DNA of 64,000 nt from Candidatus Omnitrophota bacterium (GCA_029570205.1 JAKQSI010000067.1:59141-123140); one strand, 5' to 3'. Counted from the first letter of the stretch, positions 42,844 through 52,200 are shown. A program made the numbers and translations. The notes: generated by a model from the letters alone, not told the origin.

Positions 42844-43859
42844 TCCGACAAACTTCCATCGAAACGGGTAGTCTGTCTGAGAATTCTTCAAAACCGTCTT
42901 CCCCAAAATTGGGGGAGATACGGAGGCAGTTGAACCGATCCACCGTTTTTGTACTGGCCCTGCTGCTCGGAGTGGCTTCTCCCATCCCCTGCCAGAGGGT
43001 GATTGAGATCGAGGCGGAGGTCTACGAATATCGCTTTGATGAGAACAAGCAAATCGGACTGTTCCATGATTGGAAAAACTACTCGGGCGATCTGACTTCC
43101 CTCTCGATGAGAATGCCCGGCACGGAACGGCTCTCGGACGATCCGCTGAGCGGAGTGGATCTCAACCTGGATTCCCTCAGCCTGATCTGGGGAACGATTC
43201 AGACCCGTCTGATTGCGGCGGTGCGGGACGGTCAGGCGACATTGCTCAGCAGTCCCACGGTCATTGCCCTGGAGGGAACAACCGCACAGATTATCAGCGG
43301 AGAGAGTTTTCCGGTCACCCAGTTTTCGGGTGTCGGCACCATTCAGTCTCTGACCGAACGTCCGTTGAATACCGGTGTCAAACTCTATGTGACTCCCGCT
43401 GTCTTTCGCGAAGAATACATCGTGTTGAGTATCCAGGCGGAATCCAGCGAGATTCGCGACCAGCTGGTCGAATTTGTTACACCGGATAACCGTCGATACC
43501 AGCTGCCCCAACCGTCGAAACGGTCTGCACAAACCGTCGTGATTCTTCGCTCCGGTCAGTCCTTCTATGTGGGCGGATTAATTCAGGAATCGGAACAGAG
43601 GCAGGTTCGAGCCATTCCTATGTTGGGGAATATACCTCTTTTCGGGCGAGTCTTCCGGGGAACGAACAGGACTTCCGCTACCACGGAAACCGTTTTCCAT
43701 ATCCGACCCACTATTCTGCAACCGGGTGAGGGAAGCGGTCAGTATACTCGGCTGTTCGGCGAATCGCCCGAAGAAACGACCGCAATGCCCAGTGTCTCCG
43801 AGATCTTTCCGGCCACGCCGGATGTTTCTTACCTGACCTCCTATCCGCACGTGCAGTAG
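42840..43859 (+). CDS. Short secretin-domain protein 2
   Basis: The 339-residue product is a second, diverged secretin C domain: VIEIEAEVYEYRFDENKQIG, TLLSSPTVIALEGTTAQIISG, NTGVKLYVTPAVFRE, SAQTVVILRSGQSFYVGGLIQ, VRAIPMLGNIPLFGRVFRG and VFHIRPTIL. The hydrophobic signal segment (VFVLALLLGVASPIPC) begins only at residue ~36. Two starts are possible: ATG 42840 in ATGA overlap with the previous gene and GGAG upstream, or TTG 42930 (309 residues) right after GGAGG. The extra N-terminal section contains a dispersed hairpin at 42898-42917, encoding SSPKLGEI, which favours the TTG start or a repeat inserted into coding sequence. Confidence 0.8.
   Translation: MIRQTSIETGSLSENSSKPSSPKLGEIRRQLNRSTVFVLALLLGVASPIPCQRVIEIEAEVYEYRFDENKQIGLFHDWKNYSGDLTSLSMRMPGTERLSDDPLSGVDLNLDSLSLIWGTIQTRLIAAVRDGQATLLSSPTVIALEGTTAQIISGESFPVTQFSGVGTIQSLTERPLNTGVKLYVTPAVFREEYIVLSIQAESSEIRDQLVEFVTPDNRRYQLPQPSKRSAQTVVILRSGQSFYVGGLIQESEQRQVRAIPMLGNIPLFGRVFRGTNRTSATTETVFHIRPTILQPGEGSGQYTRLFGESPEETTAMPSVSEIFPATPDVSYLTSYPHVQ
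42898..42917. repeat. C/G-rich hairpin within the start region of mini-secretin 2
   Basis: CTTCCCCAA-AA-TTGGGGGAG is a near-perfect inverted repeat, of the same style as the hairpins at 246 and 373. It separates the two possible start codons of the second mini-secretin and, as RNA, would sit just upstream of the GGAGG that precedes TTG 42930. Confidence 0.5.
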
Positions 43860-43969
43860 CCCTTTCCTTCTGTTTCATCCCCGTTGTTTTTATGATTCCG
43901 CCCAGTGTAGGCATCCTGGGGGGCATCGGTTCGCACAGTCCTGAATCGGAGGCCATTTGGACTATCGCC

Positions 43970-44473
43970 ATGCCAAAAAAGAAAAGCGCTCAACCCGGTC
44001 AATTATCCTCCGATGCTGTCGCGGCGCTGAGGGCTGCTCGAAACCCCTTACCCGCCGGTAAACCGACGAATGTCCCATCCGTGCCTCCTGCATGGAAGTT
44101 TCCGCCACCCGGTCTCCCTGACATTGCTCCGCCGGCGGAAATCCCGTCTGAAGAGAACCCCATGCCGGTCAGTGTTCAGGGACATCCGGCGGGATTGATT
44201 CCTCGAATCGTTCGGGAAGAATTGGTTGATGCAATGATTGCCTGGATTCAGGACTACTTCACCAGGCTGGAGAGGGCAAAAGCTCCCACGGTCATCCTTG
44301 TCCAAGTGGCGAAGGCTTTCACGGAGATTGAGACACTCAAGAAGGACCTTCTGTGCCTGGAACGATCCATCGAGCTGGTGGGACGGGAGAACGCCCAGGT
44401 CCTGATCGATCATGCCGGGGAGATCCGGTCGAAAATTATCGCCCTGTACGAACAGGTGGCATCCGGATCGTGA
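43970..44473 (+). CDS. Unknown protein with proline-rich N terminus and helical C terminus
   Basis: I do not recognise this protein. From the ATG at 43970 it has 167 residues: a Lys/Ser/Pro-rich, probably disordered first half (KFPPPGLPDIAPPAEIPSEE) and a helical second half (VREELVDAMIAWIQDYFTRLERA; EIETLKKDLLCLERSIELVGREN; EIRSKIIALYEQVA). No signal peptide or membrane segment. A GGAGG lies 17 bases before this ATG, rather far; an ATG at 43892 would add 26 residues. Same direction as the mini-secretin operon after a 110-base gap, so a link to it is only possible. Confidence 0.55.
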   Translation: MPKKKSAQPGQLSSDAVAALRAARNPLPAGKPTNVPSVPPAWKFPPPGLPDIAPPAEIPSEENPMPVSVQGHPAGLIPRIVREELVDAMIAWIQDYFTRLERAKAPTVILVQVAKAFTEIETLKKDLLCLERSIELVGRENAQVLIDHAGEIRSKIIALYEQVASGS

Positions 44474-44479
44474 ATGCTT

Positions 44480-45076
44480 TTATCGTCTTCGGTCTACCGT
44501 CGCCATTCCGGTTCGTCTCCCCGCCTCGCGGGTCTGTGGTGTAGGCAGACCCGGTTTTGTCTCCGCTCCTTCCGGCTGTCCCACGGTGGCCTGGCACTTG
44601 ATGCAAATCTCGGAGCGGGATTCCTCCGGCAGGCTTCCGGCACAGATGAGACACTGGCGGATGGCTGACTCGGCATAATCTCCTGCCATTTGCAGGATCC
44701 CGCGCGCCGCGTACAGTCGGATCAGGAAATCGAAGAAATCGGTATACTCTCCCCCATATTCTTCCTGGTACGCTTGGATTTTCTCCAGCAGAGGCTGGTA
44801 TTTCCGAATCTGACGCTCGTCCCTGGTAACCAGCTCCAGAAAGGCCAGAATGTATTCCTTCCATTCTTTTTCTGTCTGGATACGGTTACCGGGAAACCGC
44901 CGCAAGGCCAGGCTGGCTTTGCCCTGGAAAGCCCGGAACAGCTCATGACAGCACACATCTATCATGTGATAACAGAGATAATCTCTCAGGGCAACTCGTT
45001 CGCGACCGCACCAGGGGCAGTCGCTGATTGGAATACGGACTTCTTGTTTTGCTGCTTTGATGACGGATCGATCCAT
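44480..45076 (-). CDS. Unknown protein with two zinc-ribbon-like cysteine sets
   Basis: The 198-residue product starts at an ATG after AGAGGGGG. It has SDCPWCGRERV near residue 20, a helical middle (EKEWKEYILAFLELVTRDERQIRKY; LIRLYAARGILQMAGDYAES) and a second set CLICAGSLPEESRSEICIKCQ near 140-160. Together the four CxxC pairs could bind two zinc ions. The tail is basic and low in structure. I do not recognise the family. It converges with the gene at 43970, seven bases apart. Confidence 0.65.
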   Translation of the reverse strand: MDRSVIKAAKQEVRIPISDCPWCGRERVALRDYLCYHMIDVCCHELFRAFQGKASLALRRFPGNRIQTEKEWKEYILAFLELVTRDERQIRKYQPLLEKIQAYQEEYGGEYTDFFDFLIRLYAARGILQMAGDYAESAIRQCLICAGSLPEESRSEICIKCQATVGQPEGAETKPGLPTPQTREAGRRTGMATVDRRR

Positions 45077-45578
45077 ATCGCGCCCCCTCTTTCAATGAAA
45101 GGGTTTGGAACAGTCCCTTTCCTTTTGAGACCGGATTCTATCATAACTCATTCTACGGGATGTGAATACCTGTTCGGCAGGATTTTTTTGTTGTAGAAGG
45201 GGGGAGGTAGCGCAGAACGGGGGGCATCATCATGGAACTAATCGCTTTTTTGGAGCCTCTCTCCACTGGGGCCGGTGATTGGGGTGAAGAAAGCGTGGTT
45301 CCCGCCCTTTTTTGCCGGTCCGGAACTCCCGGGCCACGGGTGGGAGGGGCCTTGGCGCCTGTCGATGGGGGCTCTTTCTTTAGAGCAACGGCCGTTGTTG
45401 TGCTGCCGTGTAAGGCGCACGATGCCGAATCTCCGCTCAATCCGCATCGGGGCTTCCCATTCGAGAGTTTCAATGAGTTTCAGGAATCCCCGGGTGGTTT
45501 TGTAAATATGTCTGCCGGGCTGGAACAACAACTCGGTTTTTCCTTGTGGATGAGTTGGAATGAAGGGAACATTCCTCA
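45077..45578. other. Intergenic stretch with family A repeat
   Basis: No gene supported. It holds the inverted family A repeat at 45252-45369. The open frame on the plus strand through it (from 45232) and the minus frames are by-products of the repeat. Between 45370 and 45578 I see nothing recognisable. Confidence 0.5.
45252..45369. repeat. Dispersed intergenic repeat, family A (copy 2, inverted)
   Basis: On the minus strand it reads cccatcgacaggcg at one end and gggcgggaaccacgctttc, then ccggccccagtggagagaggctcc, at the other, matching 18651-18767 at both ends but differing in the middle (about 40 bases). The ends seem to define the element; conservation of ends with a variable centre suggests a mobile or recombining unit. 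Confidence 0.65.
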
Positions 45579-45943
45579 TTTCGCGAGATAATGGATCGAT
45601 ATATGTGATGGTCCGGTAATTCGTGTTCGACCGCCGCTGAGGTCGGTTTGGAAGAGTCGAATCTGTGGGGCCTGTTTGACATGTATGGAAATATCTGGGA
45701 AATATGTCAGGATTGTTGGGAATCTTATTCTGTGGAGCCGCAAACAGACCCGGTTGGGCCGCAAGAGGGTAGACACTACGTAATACGTGGGGCGGCGCAA
45801 GGATACAATGCCGTCTTTGGCGCTCGGCTCTCCAGTCCTCTTATACTGCTGGCTCCGTCGGTGTTCGCGTTGTTCGCGGATACGATTGGAGAGAACCACG
45901 TAATTGCCTCGACTGCCTGAAACATAGGAGAGAATCAAGATGA
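45579..45943 (+). pseudogene. Decayed C-terminal part of a formylglycine-generating-enzyme-like protein
   Basis: The reading WSGNSCSTAAEVGLEESNLW, then GLFDMYGNIWEICQDCWE, DPVGPQEG and YVIRGAAQGYNA, follows the FGE-sulfatase (SUMF1) pattern WYSGNS...PVG...NAWGLYDMxGNVWEWCQD...RGGS. A TGA at 45606-45608 interrupts it just before WSGNS. Near 45833 the frame must shift to continue as SYTAGSVGVRVVRGYDW, the usual FRVVR-type end, closing with a TGA that overlaps the methyltransferase ATG. The upstream two-thirds of the domain is not visible. The name rests on these motifs; one stop plus one shift within 365 bases supports a pseudogene. Confidence 0.7.
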
Positions 45944-46860
45944 AGGCTCGATTGTTGGAGATTCTTGTTTGTCCATCCTGCGGTAATCTGCACGCGCTGG
46001 AATTGAAAGACCAAGAGGTCAGGGATCAAGAAATTGTATCGGGAGTTCTTGTCTGCACACATTGTCAGGCGAAATATCCTATTCGCGATTCGATTCCCCG
46101 ATTTGTCGATTCGGATCAGTACGCGGACAGCTTCGGATTTGAATGGAATCAATTCAATCGAGTGCAACTGGATGTCCCTGGAAAGTCCAATGAATCCGAA
46201 AACACGATTAAGGAAAAAACTAACCTGACGCCGGAGAAGGTTACCGGAAAGGTAATCCTGGATGCCGGGGCCGGGGCGGGACGGTTTGCGGAGGTCATCT
46301 CTCGCTGGGGAGCGAAAGATGTCATCGCGGCGGATATCAGTTCGGCTGTGGTGGCCTGTTACCGGAATATCGGCGAGCGGGAGAATGTACATGTAATCCA
46401 GGCAGATCTGTTCCACCTTCCGCTGCGCCGGGAGTCGTTCGATATTGTTTATTCCATCGGGGTGCTGCACCATACTCCGAACACGCGGGATGCGTTCCGG
46501 GAGGTCTCGACGTTCCTGAAATCCGGCGGGTTCATGGCGATCTATGTGTATTCCGTCACACTGGGAATGGCATATACGGATTATTTGCGAAGAATCACGA
46601 CGAGGATTCCGAAACGGTTGTTATATGTCCTCTCATTGGTTTCGGTTCCCCTGTATTATGTTTATCGGGTTCCGGTTATCGGTGCGTTGCTGAATACGGT
46701 ATTCCGGATCTCCATGCACCCGCATTGGCGCTGGCGATGGCTGGATACGTTCGACTGGTACGCCCCGACTTACCAATGGAAACACACTTACCCGGAGGTG
46801 TTCCGCTGGTTCAAAGAGGCGGGGTTTGTTGACATCGACCTGCCGAACACTCGGCATTGA
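45940..46860 (+). CDS. SAM-dependent methyltransferase with Trm112-like zinc ribbon
   Basis: The 306-residue product has an N-terminal Trm112/YbaR-like ribbon (ILVCPSCGNL ... VCTHCQAKYPIRDSIPRFV, residues ~8-58), a class I methyltransferase core with motif I VILDAGAGAGRFAEV and motif IV region FDIVYSIGVLHHTPN, and a C-terminal part with a hydrophobic helix pair (LLYVLSLVSVPLYYVYRVPVIGALL) that may attach it to the membrane. The ribbon-plus-Methyltransf_11 layout is common in cell-surface glycan or lipid methylating enzymes; substrate is unknown. GGAGAG precedes the ATG. It converges with the R-M genes. Confidence 0.85.
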   Translation: MKARLLEILVCPSCGNLHALELKDQEVRDQEIVSGVLVCTHCQAKYPIRDSIPRFVDSDQYADSFGFEWNQFNRVQLDVPGKSNESENTIKEKTNLTPEKVTGKVILDAGAGAGRFAEVISRWGAKDVIAADISSAVVACYRNIGERENVHVIQADLFHLPLRRESFDIVYSIGVLHHTPNTRDAFREVSTFLKSGGFMAIYVYSVTLGMAYTDYLRRITTRIPKRLLYVLSLVSVPLYYVYRVPVIGALLNTVFRISMHPHWRWRWLDTFDWYAPTYQWKHTYPEVFRWFKEAGFVDIDLPNTRH

Positions 46861-46983
46861 ATTTGTGTGACGGGGAGGAAGGGGTGAACCGATTGCCGAT
46901 TGGGGACTGGCTGGCGGCGGCGTGGATCGGCGAAACTCAGGAATTGACGGGTGCTTCACACATTGCACCGGCGTATGTCGAGT

Positions 46984-48213
46984 TTATTCCGCAGATTCAA
47001 GTGTTTCATCGAAGCCTTTTTCTTCCGCATTCAAGTGCCGAATCAGTCTGCGGATGGAAAGCGCCGCCGATGTGACCACCTCGACCTCGTTTGGGATTCC
47101 GAGGTCAAAAAGAGTCGGGACGTCTTCGACTGCGATGAGGATCATGCGCCGAGCCTTCTTGGTCTTTCCCGCCTTGTACAGAGTGCCGGCAGCATCGGAC
47201 AAGGTCTCGCCGTGTCTTTGCACTCGTACCGGTATGGGAACTCCCTCGAATGTCTCTTGAAGGAACGCATCGATTCCGTTGTTGCGCTGCACGGGAATGT
47301 GGGGAATTCCGTTGAGTAAAGATACCGCGTCACCGTTCGCATTTCGATATGAATCCAAACCATTCATCAGGAGAGCGGACTCGGTCTTGACAGGTTCTTT
47401 CAGACGTTGTTTCGTCAATGCAACGGCTTCGTTGGAAATATCAATGCCGATCGCCGAACGCCCCAGTAGTTTTGCCGCAACGAGTGTCGTTCCACTGCCA
47501 CAAAAGGGATCTATTACCAGATCTCCTTCATTCGTCGTCAGGCGGATGATTCTTTCCAGCAGCAGGATGGGTTTCTGTGTAGGATATCCCGTCCGTTCCT
47601 TTGCCTTGGGGTTCAGGAATGGGATTTCCCACACGTCGCTCAAAGGAACCCCTTTCTTGCTGCCCCCATACACGACATCCCCATTCCGATCCCGCGCATA
47701 CACCGACTTATTCGAATCATCACGACTCCGTCGCTGAAGAATCTGATCCACATTCGTTGTCGGGGAGTAATCGGTAAGAATCTCGTTGAATTTGCATTCA
47801 GGCCCCTTGGAATAAAACAAGATTGTTTGATGTGCCGGTAGAAGTTTCCGGGCCGAGTTGGACCATCTCTTGTAGCTCCAGATAATCTCCGATTGAAACT
47901 GTCTCGCTCCGAATACCTCCTCCATAACCAATCTCGCAACATGCGATGCAGTCTTGTCGCAATGGAAGAAAATCGAGCCGGTCGGTTTCAGAATACGGTG
48001 GAGCTCTTTCAATCGCTCCGTGAGGAAAGATGCGTAATGGGAAATGGAGTTCCACCGATCCTCAAAGGAGAACTCCTTGCTGCGATCACGTGTGGAAAGG
48101 GATTGCCTGCGCTGTGTGCAAAAGGGAGGATCGAGATAAACAAGGTCCGCGGTCGTCGTTGAAAGACCGCGAAGGATATTGAGACAATCTCCCTCGTAAA
48201 CTTCAGTTCCCAT
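46984..48213 (-). CDS. DNA methyltransferase of the restriction-modification pair (beta class)
   Basis: The 409-residue protein methylates an exocyclic amino group (N6-adenine or N4-cytosine). The order of motifs is catalytic DPPF (ADLVYLDPPFCTQRR, about 25-40) first and SAM-binding DPFCGSGTTLVAAKLLGRSAIGIDI (about 225-250) last, i.e. beta class. The middle part holds the target-recognition region; a C-terminal ~140-residue extension (NGIPHIPVQRNNGIDAF...) follows. The likely ATG at 48213 overlaps the end of the endonuclease gene by 11 bases; an ATG ten codons upstream is also possible. It is the second gene of the operon. Confidence 0.9.
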   Translation of the reverse strand: MGTEVYEGDCLNILRGLSTTTADLVYLDPPFCTQRRQSLSTRDRSKEFSFEDRWNSISHYASFLTERLKELHRILKPTGSIFFHCDKTASHVARLVMEEVFGARQFQSEIIWSYKRWSNSARKLLPAHQTILFYSKGPECKFNEILTDYSPTTNVDQILQRRSRDDSNKSVYARDRNGDVVYGGSKKGVPLSDVWEIPFLNPKAKERTGYPTQKPILLLERIIRLTTNEGDLVIDPFCGSGTTLVAAKLLGRSAIGIDISNEAVALTKQRLKEPVKTESALLMNGLDSYRNANGDAVSLLNGIPHIPVQRNNGIDAFLQETFEGVPIPVRVQRHGETLSDAAGTLYKAGKTKKARRMILIAVEDVPTLFDLGIPNEVEVVTSAALSIRRLIRHLNAEEKGFDETLESAE

Positions 48214-48835
48214 TTCTTTGAGTATTCTCCTCCGCCAGCTCATGCAGGATCGATTTCAGATCGACGCCGGTCCGTGATTCGACAAATGCCCATGCAGAAT
48301 CCCCATAATGATACTCGCCGTGCAGCCCTTCGTATAACGTCTGAAGAGTCTGTTGAATCCGAATTGCCTGCTCCCGGTTGGGGTAGTAGAACATCACACG
48401 AATGGGGTGAAATCCGGCGTTCTTGATTGCGTTCAGCCTGGTATGTTCCTTTGTGATGTGATCCCCGTCCGTTGTCGCATCCCTCCACTTGATTTCTATC
48501 GCGTCCATATCCACAGCGCAATCAATCTCGAAGGTTCTTGGGCGGCGACCCTCCGTGTTCGGAACGCGATGAGATTGGGACTGTGGGTATTTCTCCTTGA
48601 AGCAGCGTTTGGCCGCGTCTTCAAGGAAAGATCCCGCGTACTTATACAGGAATCGGCCCTTGTTCTGATAGACATCGATCAGCTGCCCCTCCCGGTCGGT
48701 GATCCCCAGGACTCTGTAGATCAGATAGTGCGAAGTGTCGTCCGCCTTCATCTGCTCGACTCGGGTTTCGACCTTCGTCTTCAGGTCTATTGCGTATTTC
48801 CGGGCCAAGTCCCTGATCTCATCGCGTATTGTCAC
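48203..48835 (-). CDS. Type II restriction endonuclease, ApaLI-like
   Basis: The 210-residue protein has a PD-(D/E)xK-like core: RTFEIDCAVDMDAIEIKWRDATTDGDHI (about 98-125), with Asp in EIDCA and the ExK in AIEIKWRD. The overall text (EIDCAV, IEIKWRDATTDGDHI, VMFYYPNREQAIRIQ) recalls the RE_ApaLI family, which includes the enzyme that cuts GTGCAC; this assignment is from memory and needs a profile search. A GTG at 48835 with AAGGAGG-AACC before it is the start. It lies directly upstream of, and overlaps, the methyltransferase gene, a classic type II pair, with endonuclease first, which demands tight control. Confidence 0.8.
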   Translation of the reverse strand: MTIRDEIRDLARKYAIDLKTKVETRVEQMKADDTSHYLIYRVLGITDREGQLIDVYQNKGRFLYKYAGSFLEDAAKRCFKEKYPQSQSHRVPNTEGRRPRTFEIDCAVDMDAIEIKWRDATTDGDHITKEHTRLNAIKNAGFHPIRVMFYYPNREQAIRIQQTLQTLYEGLHGEYHYGDSAWAFVESRTGVDLKSILHELAEENTQRNGN

Positions 48836-48941
48836 GGTTCCTCCTTTGTTCTTCCTCGAATAGGCCGCTCCGTGTTGGAACTGCGCCTGCCGCGCCTGCT
48901 TCTATCTTGAAATCCTCGGGATATACAATCATCAAACCCAT
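48819..48941 (-). CDS. Possible 40-residue leader ORF of the restriction-modification operon
   Basis: An ATG at 48941 stands seven bases after GGAGG and opens a 40-codon frame (MGLMIVYPEDFKIEAGAAG...) that ends with a TGA at 48821-48819, 14 bases beyond the GTG of the endonuclease. It lies between the predicted promoter and the endonuclease gene, so ribosomes finishing it could restart at the endonuclease GTG. It is not a controller protein (no helix-turn-helix). A real leader peptide or a chance frame are both possible. Confidence 0.4.
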   Translation of the reverse strand: MGLMIVYPEDFKIEAGAAGAVPTRSGLFEEEQRRNRDNTR

Positions 48942-48965
48942 CTCACATCCTCCCACAACACCCCT

Positions 48966-48995
48966 ATTATACTCATTCCCCATAATAACGGTCAA
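48966..48995 (-). promoter_or_regulatory. Sigma-70 promoter of the restriction-modification operon
   Basis: On the minus strand TTGACC (48995-48990), 18 bases, then a perfect TATAAT (48971-48966). It precedes the endonuclease GTG by about 130 bases and the possible leader ORF by about 25, so the leader ORF would lie right at the start of the transcript. Confidence 0.6.
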
Positions 48996-49160
48996 TGAGG
49001 GAATTCTGCCGTTGAGCGCATCTTATGATATTCTAAAATAAGAACCCGTCATCCGCCTCGAAAGCGTGAAAACCGGGATGTGCTTTCTCCAGGAAACTCC
49101 GGCATCTATTAAGGTTTGACCGGATTGGACGATATGCCGATATAGGGGTTGAATAAACGG

Positions 49161-49176
49161 GAGCGGACTGCCGCTC
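49161..49176. promoter_or_regulatory. Hairpin upstream of the giant secreted protein gene
   Basis: GAGCGG-ACTG-CCGCTC is a perfect 6-base stem with a tetraloop, followed by GCTTTCTCT, about 60 bases before the ATG of the 3,074-residue protein. The rest of 48996-49236 contains no gene I can support. It may be an attenuator or a mere leader structure. Confidence 0.3.
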
Positions 49177-49236
49177 GCTTTCTCTGCGGTTGAGACGAGT
49201 TTGGATAAGCTCTGGTTTTCAAGGAAGGATGGCTTC

Positions 49237-52200
49237 ATGTCCGGTGTTTCGTTCCGGATGTTTGGCATTGTCGGGATTCTGGCCGGTTTGATCCTGATCG
49301 TTCCGGCCCGGGCGCAGGTGATAGAAACCGTTGCCGGAACAGGAGCCAAGTCATTCGGCGGCGATGGGGTCCCCCCCACGCTGTCCGGGCTGAGCTATCC
49401 CTCCGGAATTGCATTCGATGCCACCGGCAGGCTTCTGATCGCCGACACCGAAAATCACCGCATTCGTTATGTCGCAAACAATCTGATCCAAACCATGATC
49501 GGAACCGGCGTGGCTGGCTGGTCCGACAGCGCCACACTGGCCCTGGAGGTTCCCATCCACTCTCCAATTGATGTCCTGCCGCTCAGCAACGGCTCCGTGG
49601 TGTTCAGCGATGCCGGGAACCACCGGATTCGGATTATGAACCCGTCCGGCGTTGTCAGCACCCTGGTGGGAGATGGAACCCCGGCGGTTGCGGGGGATGG
49701 GCAGTGCGGGACCCAGGCGAGTGTGCTTCAACCGGTCGGCCTGGTCACGGATGCCACCGGTAACCTGTTCTGGGCGGAGGAACACCGTGTCCGTGTCCTG
49801 GAAAACAATATCGTCCGGACTATTGCCGGAACGGGAGTGGCCGGGTATGCGGGGGATGGCAGCCCGCCCCTTGAAGCGCAATTCAACACCATCAGCGATC
49901 TCGCTGTCCAGCCGGGCGGCGGTATCTTTGTCGCCGATACGTATAATCATCGGGTCCGACTGATCAGCCCGGGCTGGACCCAGGTAAACGCTTATGCAGG
50001 CAACGGGATCAAGGGCGACACGGTGGCTGGTGTGACCGCCACCATCGCCATGCTGGACACCCCTGTCGCGCTCACTCTCGATCACCTGAACCAGCTAATC
50101 ATCGCCAATGTGGGAACCCGGCTGCTGGTCCGTATTCGCCAGGATGGCCTGACAGCCCGGTTTTTCATAACCGAAAATACAGAACAGCCTTTTGTGGCTG
50201 CCGGTTTAACGAGAGACAGCACCGGGGATACCTACTACTCCCAGGGCTATTCTTACGTCACTGTTTATACCGGCGCAACCGGGACTCCAACCCCTCGCGA
50301 ATTGCCGTTCGCCGGAATCGGCATTGCCTCATACGGCGGCGAGGCGGTACCGGCGGGCCTGGCTTTCCTGGCCACGCCGTCATTTATTGTGGTCGATCCG
50401 ACCGGGCAGTTGGTGTTCAGCGACACCGGGGTCAACCGCGTGAGGCAAATCGACTCCTCCGGGATTGTCCGAACCATCGCCGGAAACGGACTGGCATCCG
50501 GAAGTGTCTCCGACGGTTCTCTTGCAATAGACATCCCCGTCTCCTCTCCCATAGGTCTCGGCTATGACGCGACCGGCAACCTGTATGTTGCCGAGAACGG
50601 CAGGCATGTGATCCGCCGATTTACACCGGAATACAATTCCCTCGCTTACCGGGCCGTGGGGAGCGGAACCCAGGGATATGCCACAGGCACGACGCTGACC
50701 GCTTATCTCAATAGCCCTGCCGGACTGGCCGTCGGCAGCACGGGTGTCCTGGTGTTCGCCGACCAGATGAACCACCGTGTTCGCTCTGCCGAGCCATCCG
50801 GCTCCATCGCCGATCTCGCCGGAAACGGCACGGCGACATACGCGGGGGACTTGGGACCGGGCATACTGGCCTCGCTCCATACACCCACCGGCGTCTATCG
50901 CGATTCTTCCGGCAGGACCTTAATCGCCGATACGTTCAACAACCGAATCCGTGTGCTTTCTCCCGACGGGATTATTACCACGCTCGCCGGAACCGGCTCG
51001 GCAGGGTATTCGGGAGACAGCATTCCGGCGGTATCCGCCGAACTGAAAGCCCCCAGTCACGCAATCGGCGATGCCTCCGGGAATATCTACATTGCCGATA
51101 CGCAGAATCACCGTATTCGCAAAATCTCAACCGATGGAAAGATTTCAACCGTCGCCGGAACCGGCACGGCAGGATACAACGGCGATGGGGACCAGGCGAT
51201 TTTTTCCCAGCTGAACCAGCCGTTCGGCCTTCTGCTCAATGCAAGCGGCAATCTGCTGATTGTGGACCGGGGTAACGGAAGAATCCGCAAGGTCGATTTT
51301 GCTCACCTGGATCCATCGCTGGTAAATCCGCCGTCGAATAAGTCGGCCAATGCGCCGGGAAGTGTTACACTCACCGTATTGGACAGTGGAAACGGCACGG
51401 TTGTTCCGGGGCGTGTCAAACAGGGAGGGCAGGTCCGAGCGGAGTTCCGGCTGTTCGATAAGAGCGCATCCGGCGCGCCGGTGGTGGTGTCGGCCGGATG
51501 GAGCCGGTTTGCCGGAACCTTTGTGCCCGACTCGCTTCTTGTAGCGGGCAATCCGACACCGGCCACAGTGACCGAAAACGGGATCGAGTTCAATGTCGAG
51601 AACCGTTCGCTGAGTGATGTCTCCTGCGTTTTCGAGGTGGGAAATGCGCCGAGTACCGCATTTGCACTGGGCACGGTTGTGATTGTGGACGCAACCGATC
51701 ACGGCGCCGATTTCCGCAGCATTACGAGTTACGATCCGGACAATGTGTTCTGGACCGGCGCGGCGGAGGCCGGTGTCGTATCCACCACATTGGAAATTGA
51801 CAACACCGCACCGGCGATTCTTTCTTCACAGGCTCTTGTCTCCCGTGATAACGGGTCGACTTACCAGCCGATCGTGTTCCCCTCCCTGAACAGCGGGGAT
51901 ATTTTGCTGATCCATGTTTTTGTTCAATCCGATTCCTTGTCGGAGCTGCATCACGACCTGGTTCAGCAGTTCAACAGCGGGACGATTCGCTTTGAGAACA
52001 TTATCGACGGTACCTCCGTTGTAGAGGCGGGAAGCGCGGGGAGTTCTGTGTTCAATGCCACGGTATCGGCGCGTGTTACCGCAACCGCGCTCCCGATCAC
52101 TCCCAGGAAAATCCATCTGACCTTTGCGGATGAAGTCGGCAATCAGACTCAGACACAGATTGTCGAGCTGGGTGTTAAGACGGCGGGACCGTCGCTGATT

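Noticed and set aside
45232..45591. 119-codon plus-strand frame starting near the family A repeat
   Set aside because: The first half is the repeat itself and the second half lies upstream of a pseudogene; no ribosome binding site.
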